Source: Tannerellaceae bacterium (lineage in GTDB: Bacteria > Bacteroidota > Bacteroidia > Bacteroidales > Tannerellaceae). Taken from it: 6,483 nt of DNA. This document shows, piece after piece, positions 1 through 6,483 of this stretch (position 1 is its first letter; the number at the start of each line of letters is the position of its first letter). Location: assembly GCA_020860805.1 (NCBI GenBank), contig JAJBTP010000080.1:1-6483 (forward strand), given 5' to 3'. The position numbers and the translations under genes were made by a program. The notes beneath the pieces are model-generated. The model worked only from the letters and a program-made list of their open reading frames with translations. It ran no database searches and had not been told where the DNA came from.

Positions 1-20
1 CAAAATCAAAGATATTTAGT

Positions 21-54
21 AAAAGGTCTGTCGCACTTGCGGCAGACCTTTTTT
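21..54 (+). terminator. Intrinsic terminator hairpin upstream of trpB, possible trp attenuator
   Basis: Bases 21-33 (AAAAGGTCTGTCG) pair with 40-52 (CGGCAGACCTTTT) through 13 pairs, one of them a G-T wobble. A C-G pair (34 and 39) closes a four-base ACTT loop. The 3' arm runs into six T's at 49-54. This is a textbook Rho-independent terminator on the + strand. It ends 39 bases before the trpB ATG. It may end the transcript of a gene to the left of the window, or it may be the terminator arm of an attenuator for the trp operon. Between it and trpB (55-93) I see no Bacteroidales-type promoter (TTG then TAnnTTTG), which slightly favours an attenuator whose promoter and leader lie off the left edge. 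No leader peptide with Trp codons can be seen in the 20 bases before the hairpin. Confidence 0.85.
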
Positions 55-93
55 CGTTACAACAGGAAATTAAAAGAATAAAATATATCCAAA

Positions 94-1290
94 ATGAAGA
101 CGTATCAAATAGACAAAGATGGTTATTATGGAGAATTCGGTGGGGCTTATGTTCCTGAAATACTTCATAAATGTGTAAAAGATTTGCAGGAAACTTATTC
201 AAAAGTCCTGGAGAGTGAGGGTTTTAAACAGGAGTTCGAACAATTACTCCGGGATTATGTAGGCCGTCCTTCCCCTCTTTATTTAGCACCCCGCTTAAGT
301 GAATTGTATGGATGCAAAATCTATCTTAAAAGAGAAGATTTAAATCATACCGGTGCTCATAAAATTAATAATACAATCGGACAGATTCTGTTAGCGAAGC
401 GTATGGGTAAAACCCGTATTATTGCAGAAACCGGTGCCGGACAACATGGGGTTGCAACTGCCACTGTCTGTGCACTTATGAATATGCAGTGTATAGTTTA
501 TATGGGTAAAACTGATGTGGAACGCCAACATCTGAATGTACAACGGATGAAGATGTTAGGTGCAACAGTTGTTCCTGTAACTTCCGGAAATATGACGCTG
601 AAAGATGCAACCAACGAAGCTATCCGTGACTGGTGTTGCAATCCTACAGATACTTTTTATATTTTAGGTACAGCTGCCGGTCCCCATCCGTATCCGGATA
701 TGGTAGCTCGTTTGCAATCAGTAATCAGTGAGGAAATAAAAAAACAACTTCTGGAGAAAGAAGGCCGTGAAAATCCGGATTATCTTTTTGCCTGTTTAGG
801 AGGTGGAAGTAATGCTGCCGGAACAGTTTATCATTATCTGAATGATGAAGAGGTTCGGATAGTACTTGCAGAAGCAGGAGGAAAAGGGATTGATTCCGGT
901 TTGACTGCTGCTACTATTCAGATAGGAAAAGTCGGGATTATCCACGGGGCTAAAACACTTGTAATGCAGGATGCAGACGGACAGATAGAAGAACCTTATT
1001 CTATCTCTGCCGGGCTTGATTATCCGGGTATCGGACCTTTATATCCTTATCTGACTGCCACCGGACGTGCTACGGTTCTCTCTATAAATGACGATGAGGC
1101 ATTAGATGCAGCTTTTGAATTAACACGTATAGAGGGTATTATTCCGGCATTGGAATCTTCTCATGCGCTGGCTGCCCTTAAAAAAGTAACTTTCAAACCG
1201 GATGATATTGTCGTTCTGACTGTATCCGGACGTGGAGATAAAGATATTGAAACATATGTGAAAGCAATGAATGAAAGAAATAACCCATAA
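94..1290 (+). CDS. trpB: Tryptophan synthase beta chain
   Basis: TrpB is the PLP-dependent beta subunit of cytosolic tryptophan synthase (alpha2beta2). It joins indole, channelled from TrpA, to L-serine to give L-tryptophan. The 398-residue product has the usual full length of the family. Visible signatures are the N-terminal GEFGGAYVPE (13-22), the PLP lysine Lys90 in HTGAHKINN, the catalytic glutamate Glu112 in AETGAGQHG, the PLP-phosphate loop GGGSNA (236-241), the conserved Asp309 in SAGLDYPG, and SGRGDKD (378-384) near the C-terminus. The ATG at 94 gives the family N-terminus. It is preceded by an A-rich stretch and no good Shine-Dalgarno site, as is normal in Bacteroidota. It is the first gene of the operon and ends 12 bases before trpE. 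It looks intact and functional. Confidence 0.98.
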   Translation: MKTYQIDKDGYYGEFGGAYVPEILHKCVKDLQETYSKVLESEGFKQEFEQLLRDYVGRPSPLYLAPRLSELYGCKIYLKREDLNHTGAHKINNTIGQILLAKRMGKTRIIAETGAGQHGVATATVCALMNMQCIVYMGKTDVERQHLNVQRMKMLGATVVPVTSGNMTLKDATNEAIRDWCCNPTDTFYILGTAAGPHPYPDMVARLQSVISEEIKKQLLEKEGRENPDYLFACLGGGSNAAGTVYHYLNDEEVRIVLAEAGGKGIDSGLTAATIQIGKVGIIHGAKTLVMQDADGQIEEPYSISAGLDYPGIGPLYPYLTATGRATVLSINDDEALDAAFELTRIEGIIPALESSHALAALKKVTFKPDDIVVLTVSGRGDKDIETYVKAMNERNNP

Positions 1291-1302
1291 TATCCATTAC
1301 AG

Positions 1303-2709
1303 ATGAAATTCTATACATTTAAAACTATAAGTAAAAAAATACTGGGCGACCTTCATACACCGGTTAGTCTTTATCTTAAAGTGAGGGATATTTACCCGGA
1401 ATCTGCTTTGCTGGAAAGTTCCGACTATCATGGAAGTGAAAACAGCCATTCGTATATCGCTCTTTGTCCGCTGGCCAGTATTGGTATCAATAATGGAGAA
1501 AGTACAGCCAAATTTCCGGACGCAACCCAGGAAGTAAAAGCTATGACGGAAACTTATAATGTGGCGGATGCCATGAATGAATTTCTACAGTGCTTTACTA
1601 TTTAAGGCGAGAACCGTCAGGTTTGCGGACTTTTCGGATATACCGCTTTTGATGCGGTTCGTTATTTTGAAAATATTCCGGTGATGGAAGCACATCATGC
1701 CGAAAATGATGCGCCGGATATGTTATATATACTGTATAAATATGTCCTGGTATTTGACCATTTTAAAAATGAACTGACACTGGTTGAAATGTTGCAACCC
1801 GGTGAGGAGAGTGGTTTGCATCAGATTGAAACCTTATTGGATAACCGTAACTTTGCTTCCTATAATTTTCAGACAGTGGGAGAAGAAACATCCCCCATTA
1901 CAGATGATGAATACCGTGAAATGGTTCGTCAGGGAGTCAGACATTGTATGCGGGGTGATGTTTTTCAGATTGTGCTGAGCCGTCGTTTTGAGCAGGCTTT
2001 CAAAGGTGATGATTTTAAAGTTTACCGGGCATTACGAAGTGTGAATCCTTCTCCTTATCTTTTTTACTTTGATTTTGGAGGTTTCCGGATTTTCGGTTCT
2101 TCACCGGAAACACATTGTAAGGTAGAAGAAGGGTATGCTAGTATTGACCCGATTGCGGGAACAGCTTTCCGTACCGGAAATGTCGCAGTAGATAAACAGC
2201 GTACGGAAGCTCTGTTAGCTGATCCGAAGGAAAATGCCGAGCATGTTATGTTGGTGGATTTGGCAAGGAATGACCTGAGCCGGAATGCACATGATGTGAA
2301 AGTGGATTTCTATAAAGAAGTTCAATATTATAGCCATGTTATTCATTTGGTTTCTCGTGTAAGTGGAGATATTAATCCGGAAAGTAATCCGGTAAAAACC
2401 TATATTGATACGTTTCCTGCCGGAACATTAAGTGGAGCCCCTAAAGTACGTGCTATGCAGCTAATTACAGAACTTGAAAAACATAACCGTGGAGCTTATG
2501 GAGGTTGTATTGGTTTTATCGGATTTAATGGAGATTTAAATCAGGCAATCACCATCCGTTCATTTGTGAGTCGTGGTAATGTATTGTATTATCAGGCTGG
2601 TGCGGGAATTGTGAATCAAAGTAATGATGAAAGGGAATTGCAGGAGGTAAATAATAAACTGGGAGCTTTGAAAAAAGCGATTGACCTGGCAGCCCAATTA
2701 AAGAACTAA
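1303..2709 (+). pseudogene. trpE: Anthranilate synthase component I, interrupted by one in-frame TAA
   Basis: TrpE converts chorismate, with ammonia supplied by TrpG, to anthranilate, and is the site of tryptophan feedback. One frame runs from ATG 1303 to TAA 2707-2709 (468 codons before the final stop, the family's usual size) but has TAA as codon 101 (1603-1605). The upstream piece encodes 100 residues, including the tryptophan-binding LLESS motif (36-40). After the stop, homology continues at once in the same frame with CGLFGYTAF. The catalytic part is complete: NPSPYLFYF (248-256), PIAGT (283-287), EHVMLVDLARND (313-324), His348 in VIHLVSRV, FPAGTLSGAPK (371-381), GAYGGCIGF (397-405), and ELQE (445-448) with the two Mg-binding glutamates. 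No other stop or frameshift is present. The first possible restart is the tandem GTG-ATG at 1681/1684, giving about 342 residues without the feedback site. A recent nonsense mutation or a base error is most likely. Translational readthrough is less likely. Confidence 0.88.
1603..1605 (+). other. Premature in-frame TAA stop inside trpE
   Basis: The codons read CTA CAG TGC TTT ACT ATT TAA GGC GAG AAC CGT (LQCFTI stop GENR). The frame is unchanged on both sides, so this is a single-codon nonsense change and not an indel. TAA is one substitution from CAA, AAA, GAA, TTA, TCA, TAC or TAT, so a single base would restore the protein. The following base is G, which usually goes with efficient termination. 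The same TAA ends five complete genes or reading frames in this window, which argues against it having a sense meaning here. Confidence 0.95.
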
Positions 2710-2725
2710 TTAAGATATACAAACA

Positions 2726-3292
2726 ATGAGCATATTATTATTTGATAACTACGACTCTTTTACATACAATTTATTACACATACTAAAAGAGTTAGGAGCA
2801 GAGGTGGAGGTGCATCGTAATGATAAAATCTCACTGGATGAAATAGAGCGTTTTGATAAAATCGTACTTTCTCCGGGACCCGGAATTCCGGAAGAAGCAG
2901 GTATTTTGCTCCCTTTAATTGAACGGTATGCCCCTACTAAGACTATTTTGGGTGTTTGTTTGGGTGAGCAGGCTATCGGACAGGTTTTTGGTGCAAAGTT
3001 AATTAATCTTCCCCATGTGCATCATGGAGTTTGTTCGGATATTCTGGTAACAGCTGATGAACCTATTTTTGAAGGTTTGAAACCCGCTTTTCGTGCAGGC
3101 CGTTATCATTCATGGGCTGTTTCCAAAGAAGACTTCCCGGATTGTCTGGAAATTACAGCAGAAGATATAGAGGATGGACAGATAATGGGGATTCGTCACA
3201 AAGAATATAATGTAAGAGGGATTCAGTTTCATCCGGAATCTGTTCTGACCCCTCAGGGGAAAACAATTATTGCTAACTGGTTAAAACTATAA
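2726..3292 (+). CDS. trpG: Anthranilate synthase component II (glutamine amidotransferase)
   Basis: TrpG hydrolyses glutamine and passes ammonia to TrpE for anthranilate synthesis in the cytosol. The 188-residue product is a stand-alone class I glutamine amidotransferase of normal length, not fused to TrpD. Motifs in order are DNYDSFTYNL (7-16), LSPGPGIPEEAG (48-59), the nucleophile Cys78 in GVCLGEQAIG, GRYHSWAV (125-132), and His169 with Glu171 in IQFHPESVL, which complete the catalytic triad. The oxyanion-loop sequence is GVCLGEQ, where most relatives have GVCLGHQ or GMQ. The triad itself is complete. Because it sits directly between trpE and trpD, its role is TrpG rather than PabA, although such subunits can sometimes serve both p-aminobenzoate and anthranilate synthesis. 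It starts 16 bases after the trpE stop and ends 5 bases before trpD. Confidence 0.96.
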   Translation: MSILLFDNYDSFTYNLLHILKELGAEVEVHRNDKISLDEIERFDKIVLSPGPGIPEEAGILLPLIERYAPTKTILGVCLGEQAIGQVFGAKLINLPHVHHGVCSDILVTADEPIFEGLKPAFRAGRYHSWAVSKEDFPDCLEITAEDIEDGQIMGIRHKEYNVRGIQFHPESVLTPQGKTIIANWLKL

Positions 3293-3297
3293 ACTGT

Positions 3298-4293
3298 ATG
3301 AAAAATATATTATATAGACTTTTTGAACATCAATATCTTGGAAAAGAAGAAGCAAAGTCTATTCTTCAGAGAATAGCGGAAGGCCGGTATAATGATTGCC
3401 AGATATCCAGTTTAATAACTGTCTTTCTTATGCGGAATATTTCGGTTGAAGAGTTGACCGGGTTCCGGGAAGCCCTTCTGGAAATGCGGGTGCCTGTAGA
3501 CCTGTCTGATTATAAAGTAATTGATATTGTAGGAACAGGGGGGGATGGAAAGAATACATTTAATATCAGTACGGCTGCCTGTTTTGCTGTAGCCGGAGCC
3601 GGATATCCGGTTGTGAAACATGGGAATTATGGAGCAACGTCTGTGAGTGGAGCAAGTAATGTGATGGAACAACATGGTGTTGTTTTCACCAAAGACATCT
3701 ATAAATTAAAGGAATCTATGGAGAAATGTAATATGGCTTATCTGCATGCTCCTTTATTTAACCCGGCATTAAAAGCGGTAGCTCCTGTACGTAAAAGTCT
3801 TGCTGTACGTACTTTTTTTAATATGTTAGGCCCATTAGTGAATCCGGTTATTCCTGCTTACCAGTTATTGGGAGTGTATAATCTGCCTTTGTTACGTTTG
3901 TATAGCTATACTTATCAGGAAAGCGGAACCCGTTTTGGTGTGGTGCATAGTTTGGATGGATATGATGAAATCTCGCTTACATCTGATTTTAAAGTCTCTA
4001 TGCCGGAAATGGAAAAACTCTATACACCAGAGATGTTGGGATTCAGAAGAGTAAAAGAAGACGAACTCTTTGGTGGAGATACGGTGGAGGATGCTGCTGA
4101 AATATTTGATGCTGTGTTAAATAATACGGCAATGGAAGCACAGAAAAACTGTGTAATAGTGAACGCTGCATTTGCTATTCAGGTGATTTGTCCTGAAAAG
4201 CGAATAGAAGAATGTATCGCAGAAGCCCGTGAATCTATAGAAAGTGGAAAAGCGATGGATACATTAAAAACTTTCATCTCTATAAATTCATAA
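3298..4293 (+). CDS. trpD: Anthranilate phosphoribosyltransferase
   Basis: TrpD transfers the phosphoribosyl group of PRPP to anthranilate, giving phosphoribosyl-anthranilate. The 331-residue product matches the usual length of the homodimeric, cytosolic family. An N-terminal helical domain (about 1-70) is followed by the PRPP-binding loop GTGGDGKNTFNIST (79-92), then KHGNYGATSVSGASN (107-121), then PVRKSLAVRTFFNMLGPL (163-180), which includes Arg165, the likely anthranilate-contacting arginine. DGYDEIS (220-226) supplies the paired acidic residues that bind Mg-PRPP. Two spots differ from the textbook pattern: KHGNYGATS in place of KHGNRxxSS, and LFNPALK in place of the common HPAMK. I believe the first is normal in Bacteroidales, but this rests on memory. 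It lies 5 bases after trpG and 3 bases before trpC, so the genes are probably translationally linked. Confidence 0.96.
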   Translation: MKNILYRLFEHQYLGKEEAKSILQRIAEGRYNDCQISSLITVFLMRNISVEELTGFREALLEMRVPVDLSDYKVIDIVGTGGDGKNTFNISTAACFAVAGAGYPVVKHGNYGATSVSGASNVMEQHGVVFTKDIYKLKESMEKCNMAYLHAPLFNPALKAVAPVRKSLAVRTFFNMLGPLVNPVIPAYQLLGVYNLPLLRLYSYTYQESGTRFGVVHSLDGYDEISLTSDFKVSMPEMEKLYTPEMLGFRRVKEDELFGGDTVEDAAEIFDAVLNNTAMEAQKNCVIVNAAFAIQVICPEKRIEECIAEARESIESGKAMDTLKTFISINS

Positions 4294-4296
4294 AAT

Positions 4297-5106
4297 ATGA
4301 AAGACATTTTACAGGATATAATTGCGAATAAAAAACTGGAAGTTGAACGTCAGAAACTGGCTGTTCCTTTGCAAACTTTACTTTCGCTGGGGAATGACAG
4401 GATGGAAAGACCGGCTATATCCATGCGGAATGCCCTGGAAAAATCTTCTTCCGGAATTATTTCTGAATTTAAAAGACGTTCTCCTTCGAAAGGTTGGCTG
4501 CATCCGGGTGCTAAAATTGCTGATGTGCTTCCTTTCTATGAGCAATACGGAGCATCCGCCTGCTCTGTTTTAACAGATGGAGATTATTTTGGAGGTGGCT
4601 TCGGTGATTTACAGCAGGCACGCAAATTAGTAAATCTTCCGTTATTACGAAAAGACTTTATAATAGACGCTTACCAGATTTATCAGGCGAGGGTTATGGG
4701 TGCAGATGCTATTTTATTGATTGCGGCTAATTTAACGCCTGATATCTGTCGTGAACTGGCAGAAATAGCTCATACTCTTTCTTTGGAAGTATTGCTTGAA
4801 ATTCATAGAGAAGAGGAATTGGAATTTTTAAATCCTCATATTGATATGTTGGGGGTTAATAACCGTAATCTGGGCACTTTTCATACGGATGTGGATAATT
4901 CATTCCGGTTAATAGAACAAATGAATAAGCAGGTTGAAAAAACAGGTTATCAGCCCTTAATGATTTCCGAAAGTGGTATTTCTAATCCGGAAACAGTTAT
5001 GAAATTAAGGAGAGCCGGCTTTAAAGGATTTCTTATCGGAGAAACATTTATGAAAACAGATAATCCGAGTAAAGCTTTAAATGAATTTATTAATCAATTG
5101 AAATAG
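4297..5106 (+). CDS. trpC: Indole-3-glycerol phosphate synthase
   Basis: TrpC closes the indole ring: it converts CdRP (the TrpF product) to indole-3-glycerol phosphate with loss of CO2 and water. The 269-residue protein is a single (beta/alpha)8 barrel, not fused to TrpF. The expected active-site residues are present: Glu57 and Lys59 in ISEFKRRSPSKG, the catalytic Lys119 in PLLRKDFIID, Glu168 in EVLLEIH, Asn188 in GVNNRNL, and Glu225-Ser226 in ISESGIS. The phosphate-binding end is GFLIGETFM (244-252). These assignments follow the well-studied Sulfolobus enzyme by motif alignment done by eye. The ATG lies 3 bases after the trpD stop. The gene ends with TAG, the only non-TAA stop among the complete genes here, and 12 bases separate it from trpF. 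Confidence 0.97.
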   Translation: MKDILQDIIANKKLEVERQKLAVPLQTLLSLGNDRMERPAISMRNALEKSSSGIISEFKRRSPSKGWLHPGAKIADVLPFYEQYGASACSVLTDGDYFGGGFGDLQQARKLVNLPLLRKDFIIDAYQIYQARVMGADAILLIAANLTPDICRELAEIAHTLSLEVLLEIHREEELEFLNPHIDMLGVNNRNLGTFHTDVDNSFRLIEQMNKQVEKTGYQPLMISESGISNPETVMKLRRAGFKGFLIGETFMKTDNPSKALNEFINQLK

Positions 5107-5118
5107 ATAACCAGAGGT

Positions 5119-5751
5119 ATGATCATAAAAGTCTGTGGAATGCGGGAAGCAACTAATGTGCAGGAAGTTGCAGCCTTAGGTATTGACTGGATGGGCTTTA
5201 TTTTTTATCCTAAATCCCCACGTTATGTATTGCAGGAGACTGGACATCAATCATCAATTACCAATTGTCAACTAAAAAAAGTAGGTGTTTTTGTCAATGA
5301 ACCTCTGGAATCTTTAACATTAAAAGCCAGAGAGTATAAACTGGATTACCTGCAGCTACATGGTGGGGAAAGTCCTGAAATGTGTATTTCCTTACAGTCA
5401 GAAGGTTATAAAGTCATTAAAGTCTTTTCTATCGCAGATGCAGAGGATCTGGGACAGGTTTCTGCATATGAAGGTAAAGCTGATTATTTCCTGTTTGATA
5501 CAAAATGTAAAGAATATGGTGGCTCCGGAAAAAAATTTGACTGGTCTGTTCTGGATGCTTATCGGGGAAATACTCCCTTTTTATTAAGTGGAGGAATCAA
5601 TCCGGAAAGTATAGAAGAGATTTTATCATTTGCGCATCCGGCCTGGGTAGGAGTTGATTTGAACAGTGGTTTTGAAATAAGCCCCGCCTATAAAAATATC
5701 GATACTCTACAGGCATTTATAAACAGGATTAAAGAAATTAAAAACGAATAA
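5119..5751 (+). CDS. trpF: Phosphoribosylanthranilate isomerase
   Basis: TrpF performs the Amadori rearrangement of phosphoribosyl-anthranilate to CdRP. The 210-residue protein is a small (beta/alpha)8 barrel of normal size. The general base Cys6 is in KVCGMR and the general acid Asp127 is in LFDTK. Other family markers are [12 protein letters not shown] (26-37), VGVFVNE (55-61), LQLHGGES (78-85), GGSGKKFDW (134-142), LLSGGINPE (155-163) and [10 protein letters not shown] (177-186), which bind the phosphate and shape the barrel mouth. Residues 43-52 ([10 protein letters not shown]) look unlike family sequence and come from a short repeat-like DNA stretch (5245-5274) read in frame. They fall in the variable region between SPRYV and the VGVFVNE strand, so activity is probably kept. 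An AGAGGT abuts the ATG too closely to act as a Shine-Dalgarno site. Confidence 0.96.
   Translation: MIIKVCGMREATNVQEVAALGIDWMGFIFYPKSPRYVLQETGHQSSITNCQLKKVGVFVNEPLESLTLKAREYKLDYLQLHGGESPEMCISLQSEGYKVIKVFSIADAEDLGQVSAYEGKADYFLFDTKCKEYGGSGKKFDWSVLDAYRGNTPFLLSGGINPESIEEILSFAHPAWVGVDLNSGFEISPAYKNIDTLQAFINRIKEIKNE
5245..5274 (+). repeat. Short A/T-rich repeat-like insertion within trpF
   Basis: This stretch contains a tandem near-repeat, ATCAATC (5246-5252) followed by ATCAATT (5253-5259), and an overlapping inverted repeat, CAATT-ACC-AATTG (5255-5267), followed by GTCAAC. From memory it resembles the ATCAATT/CAATTGTC short repeats scattered between genes in many Bacteroidales genomes. Here it is in frame and encodes [10 protein letters not shown] (TrpF 43-52), a sequence without the usual hydrophobic pattern of the neighbouring barrel. 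The repeat units are directly visible. The idea that this is an inserted genomic repeat is inference. Confidence 0.45.
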
Positions 5752-5753
5752 AT

Positions 5754-6483
5754 GTGAATCGTATAACAAAGTTGTTTGAAACAAAAAAGAAGGATATACT
5801 TTCAGTCTATTTTACAGCAGGTTATCCTCATCTGGAAGATACAGTCCGGATTCTAAAAGCTATGCAGGCAAAAGGAATTGATATGGTCGAAGTTGGGATT
5901 CCTTTTTCTGACCCTATGGCAGACGGTCCTGTTATTCAGGAAGCCTCTACTGTTGCTTTACGGAATGGAATGAACCAACGTATTTTATTTGAGCAATTGA
6001 AAGATATCCGTACGGAAGGGATTACTATTCCGGTTATCTTAATGGGGTACCTGAATCCTATTATGCGTTTCGGATTTGAAGAATTCTGTAAAAACTGTGT
6101 AGAGGTTGGTGTAGATGGTATCATTATTCCGGATTTACCATTTGCAGATTATATGTCGGAGTATAAAGAAGTTGCGAAACGTTATAATGTGAAAATAATC
6201 ATGTTGATTACTCCTGAAACTTCAGAGAAACGAATCCGGTTAATTGATGAACATACCGATGATTTTATTTATATGGTTTCCAGCGCTGCTATTACGGGGG
6301 CTCAGCAAAGCTTTAATGAACAAAAACAGGCTTATTTCCGCCGTATTAATGCAATGAAGCTGAAAAATCCCCGTTTAGTAGGGTTCGGTATCAGTAATAA
6401 GGAAACCTATGAAGCAGCAGCTTCTAATTCGTCAGGAGCCATTATTGGTAGTAAGTTTATTCAGTTATTAGGAACAGAGAATA
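5754..6483 (+). CDS. trpA: Tryptophan synthase alpha chain (3' end outside window)
   Basis: TrpA cleaves indole-3-glycerol phosphate to indole and glyceraldehyde-3-phosphate and feeds indole to TrpB through the intersubunit tunnel. The reading frame is open for 243 codons to the right edge, so an estimated 10 to 25 C-terminal residues are missing compared with typical lengths. Motifs are YFTAGYP (19-25), the catalytic Glu46 in EVGIPFSDP, the catalytic Asp57 in [15 protein letters not shown] (97-103), IPDLPF (125-130), [10 protein letters not shown] (175-184), and the phosphate loops GFGIS (210-214) and GAIIGSKFI (228-236). The start is GTG at 5754. It gives MNRITKLF, the N-terminus expected in Bacteroidales. 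The neighbouring ATG at 5752 is in another frame and is followed directly by TGA, and the next in-frame ATG (codon 37) would delete conserved sequence. The start lies 2 bases after the trpF stop. Confidence 0.95.
   Translation, partial: MNRITKLFETKKKDILSVYFTAGYPHLEDTVRILKAMQAKGIDMVEVGIPFSDPMADGPVIQEASTVALRNGMNQRILFEQLKDIRTEGITIPVILMGYLNPIMRFGFEEFCKNCVEVGVDGIIIPDLPFADYMSEYKEVAKRYNVKIIMLITPETSEKRIRLIDEHTDDFIYMVSSAAITGAQQSFNEQKQAYFRRINAMKLKNPRLVGFGISNKETYEAAASNSSGAIIGSKFIQLLGTEN

Noticed and set aside
1303..1605. The 100-residue N-terminal TrpE piece considered as an independent tryptophan-sensing protein.
   Set aside because: Frame and homology continue directly past the stop to the rest of TrpE, and the piece contains only part of the feedback site. 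A broken gene is the simpler reading.
1611..1660. Inverted repeat GAACCG (1611-1616) and CGGTTC (1655-1660) starting 5 bases after the trpE stop, enclosing GCGG/CCGC, which could form a readthrough-stimulating RNA structure.
   Set aside because: The stems are only 4 to 6 bp with long loops, alternative pairings compete (for example 1642-1646 with 1654-1658), and the bases are explained by coding for conserved TrpE residues. Such short repeats arise often by chance.
1784..1978. Small + strand open frame inside the trpE C-terminal part (similar ones at 4322-4573 in trpC and 5360-5587 in trpF).
   Set aside because: These are out-of-frame shadows of strongly conserved genes. The translations are rich in Trp, Cys and Lys without domain patterns.
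3412..3675. Open frame of 87 codons on the - strand inside trpD.
   Set aside because: It is entirely antisense to conserved trpD sequence including the PRPP loop, and its translation shows no recognisable domain.
5274..5280. Run of seven A's in trpF in the arrangement A AAA AAA, a possible frameshift site.
   Set aside because: Seven-A runs also occur at 738-744, 1333-1339 and 5529-5535, so they are ordinary in this A-rich sequence. The zero frame carries all conserved TrpF motifs and no stimulatory structure is apparent.
5936..6124. Open frame of 62 codons on the - strand inside trpA.
   Set aside because: It lies opposite conserved trpA codons and shows no own signals or recognisable protein features.
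1..6483. High frequency of CCGG and TCCGGA within an A/T-rich sequence.
   Set aside because: The occurrences spread evenly through genes and are explained by codon choice (CCG for Pro, CGG for Arg, GGA for Gly). No spacing or strand pattern suggests a functional site.

Overview
The window is most of a tryptophan biosynthesis operon in the order trpB-trpE-trpG-trpD-trpC-trpF-trpA, all on the + strand. This order (trpB first, trpA last), the A/T-rich composition, the lack of convincing Shine-Dalgarno sites, the preference for TAA stops and the wording of the proteins (for example the TrpD motif KHGNYGATSVSGASN and the TrpA start MNRI) all point to the phylum Bacteroidota, most likely the order Bacteroidales. 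I cannot name the genus from this alone.

Layout: bases 1-93 hold a strong intrinsic-terminator hairpin (21-54) followed by about 40 bases of A-rich leader with no recognisable promoter. trpB (94-1290) is intact. trpE (1303-2709) is full length in one frame but is interrupted by a single in-frame TAA at 1603-1605. trpG (2726-3292), trpD (3298-4293), trpC (4297-5106) and trpF (5119-5751) are intact. trpA starts with GTG at 5754 and runs off the right edge at 6483. It lacks only its last stretch. Gaps between genes are 2 to 16 bases, so one transcript is expected. No stretch of 300 bases lacks a gene.

Together the genes encode the whole route from chorismate to tryptophan: TrpE+TrpG make anthranilate, TrpD adds phosphoribose, TrpF isomerises, TrpC closes the indole ring, and TrpA+TrpB release indole and join it to serine. 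The entry enzyme is the one that is broken. If the TAA is real, the pathway should be blocked or badly reduced at its first, feedback-controlled step even though every other visible gene looks healthy. That pattern fits a very recent mutation or a base-calling error.

I found no sign of an undescribed system. The items worth a second look are the trpE stop, the possible attenuator ahead of trpB, a short repeat-like insertion read in frame inside trpF, and the GTG start of trpA.
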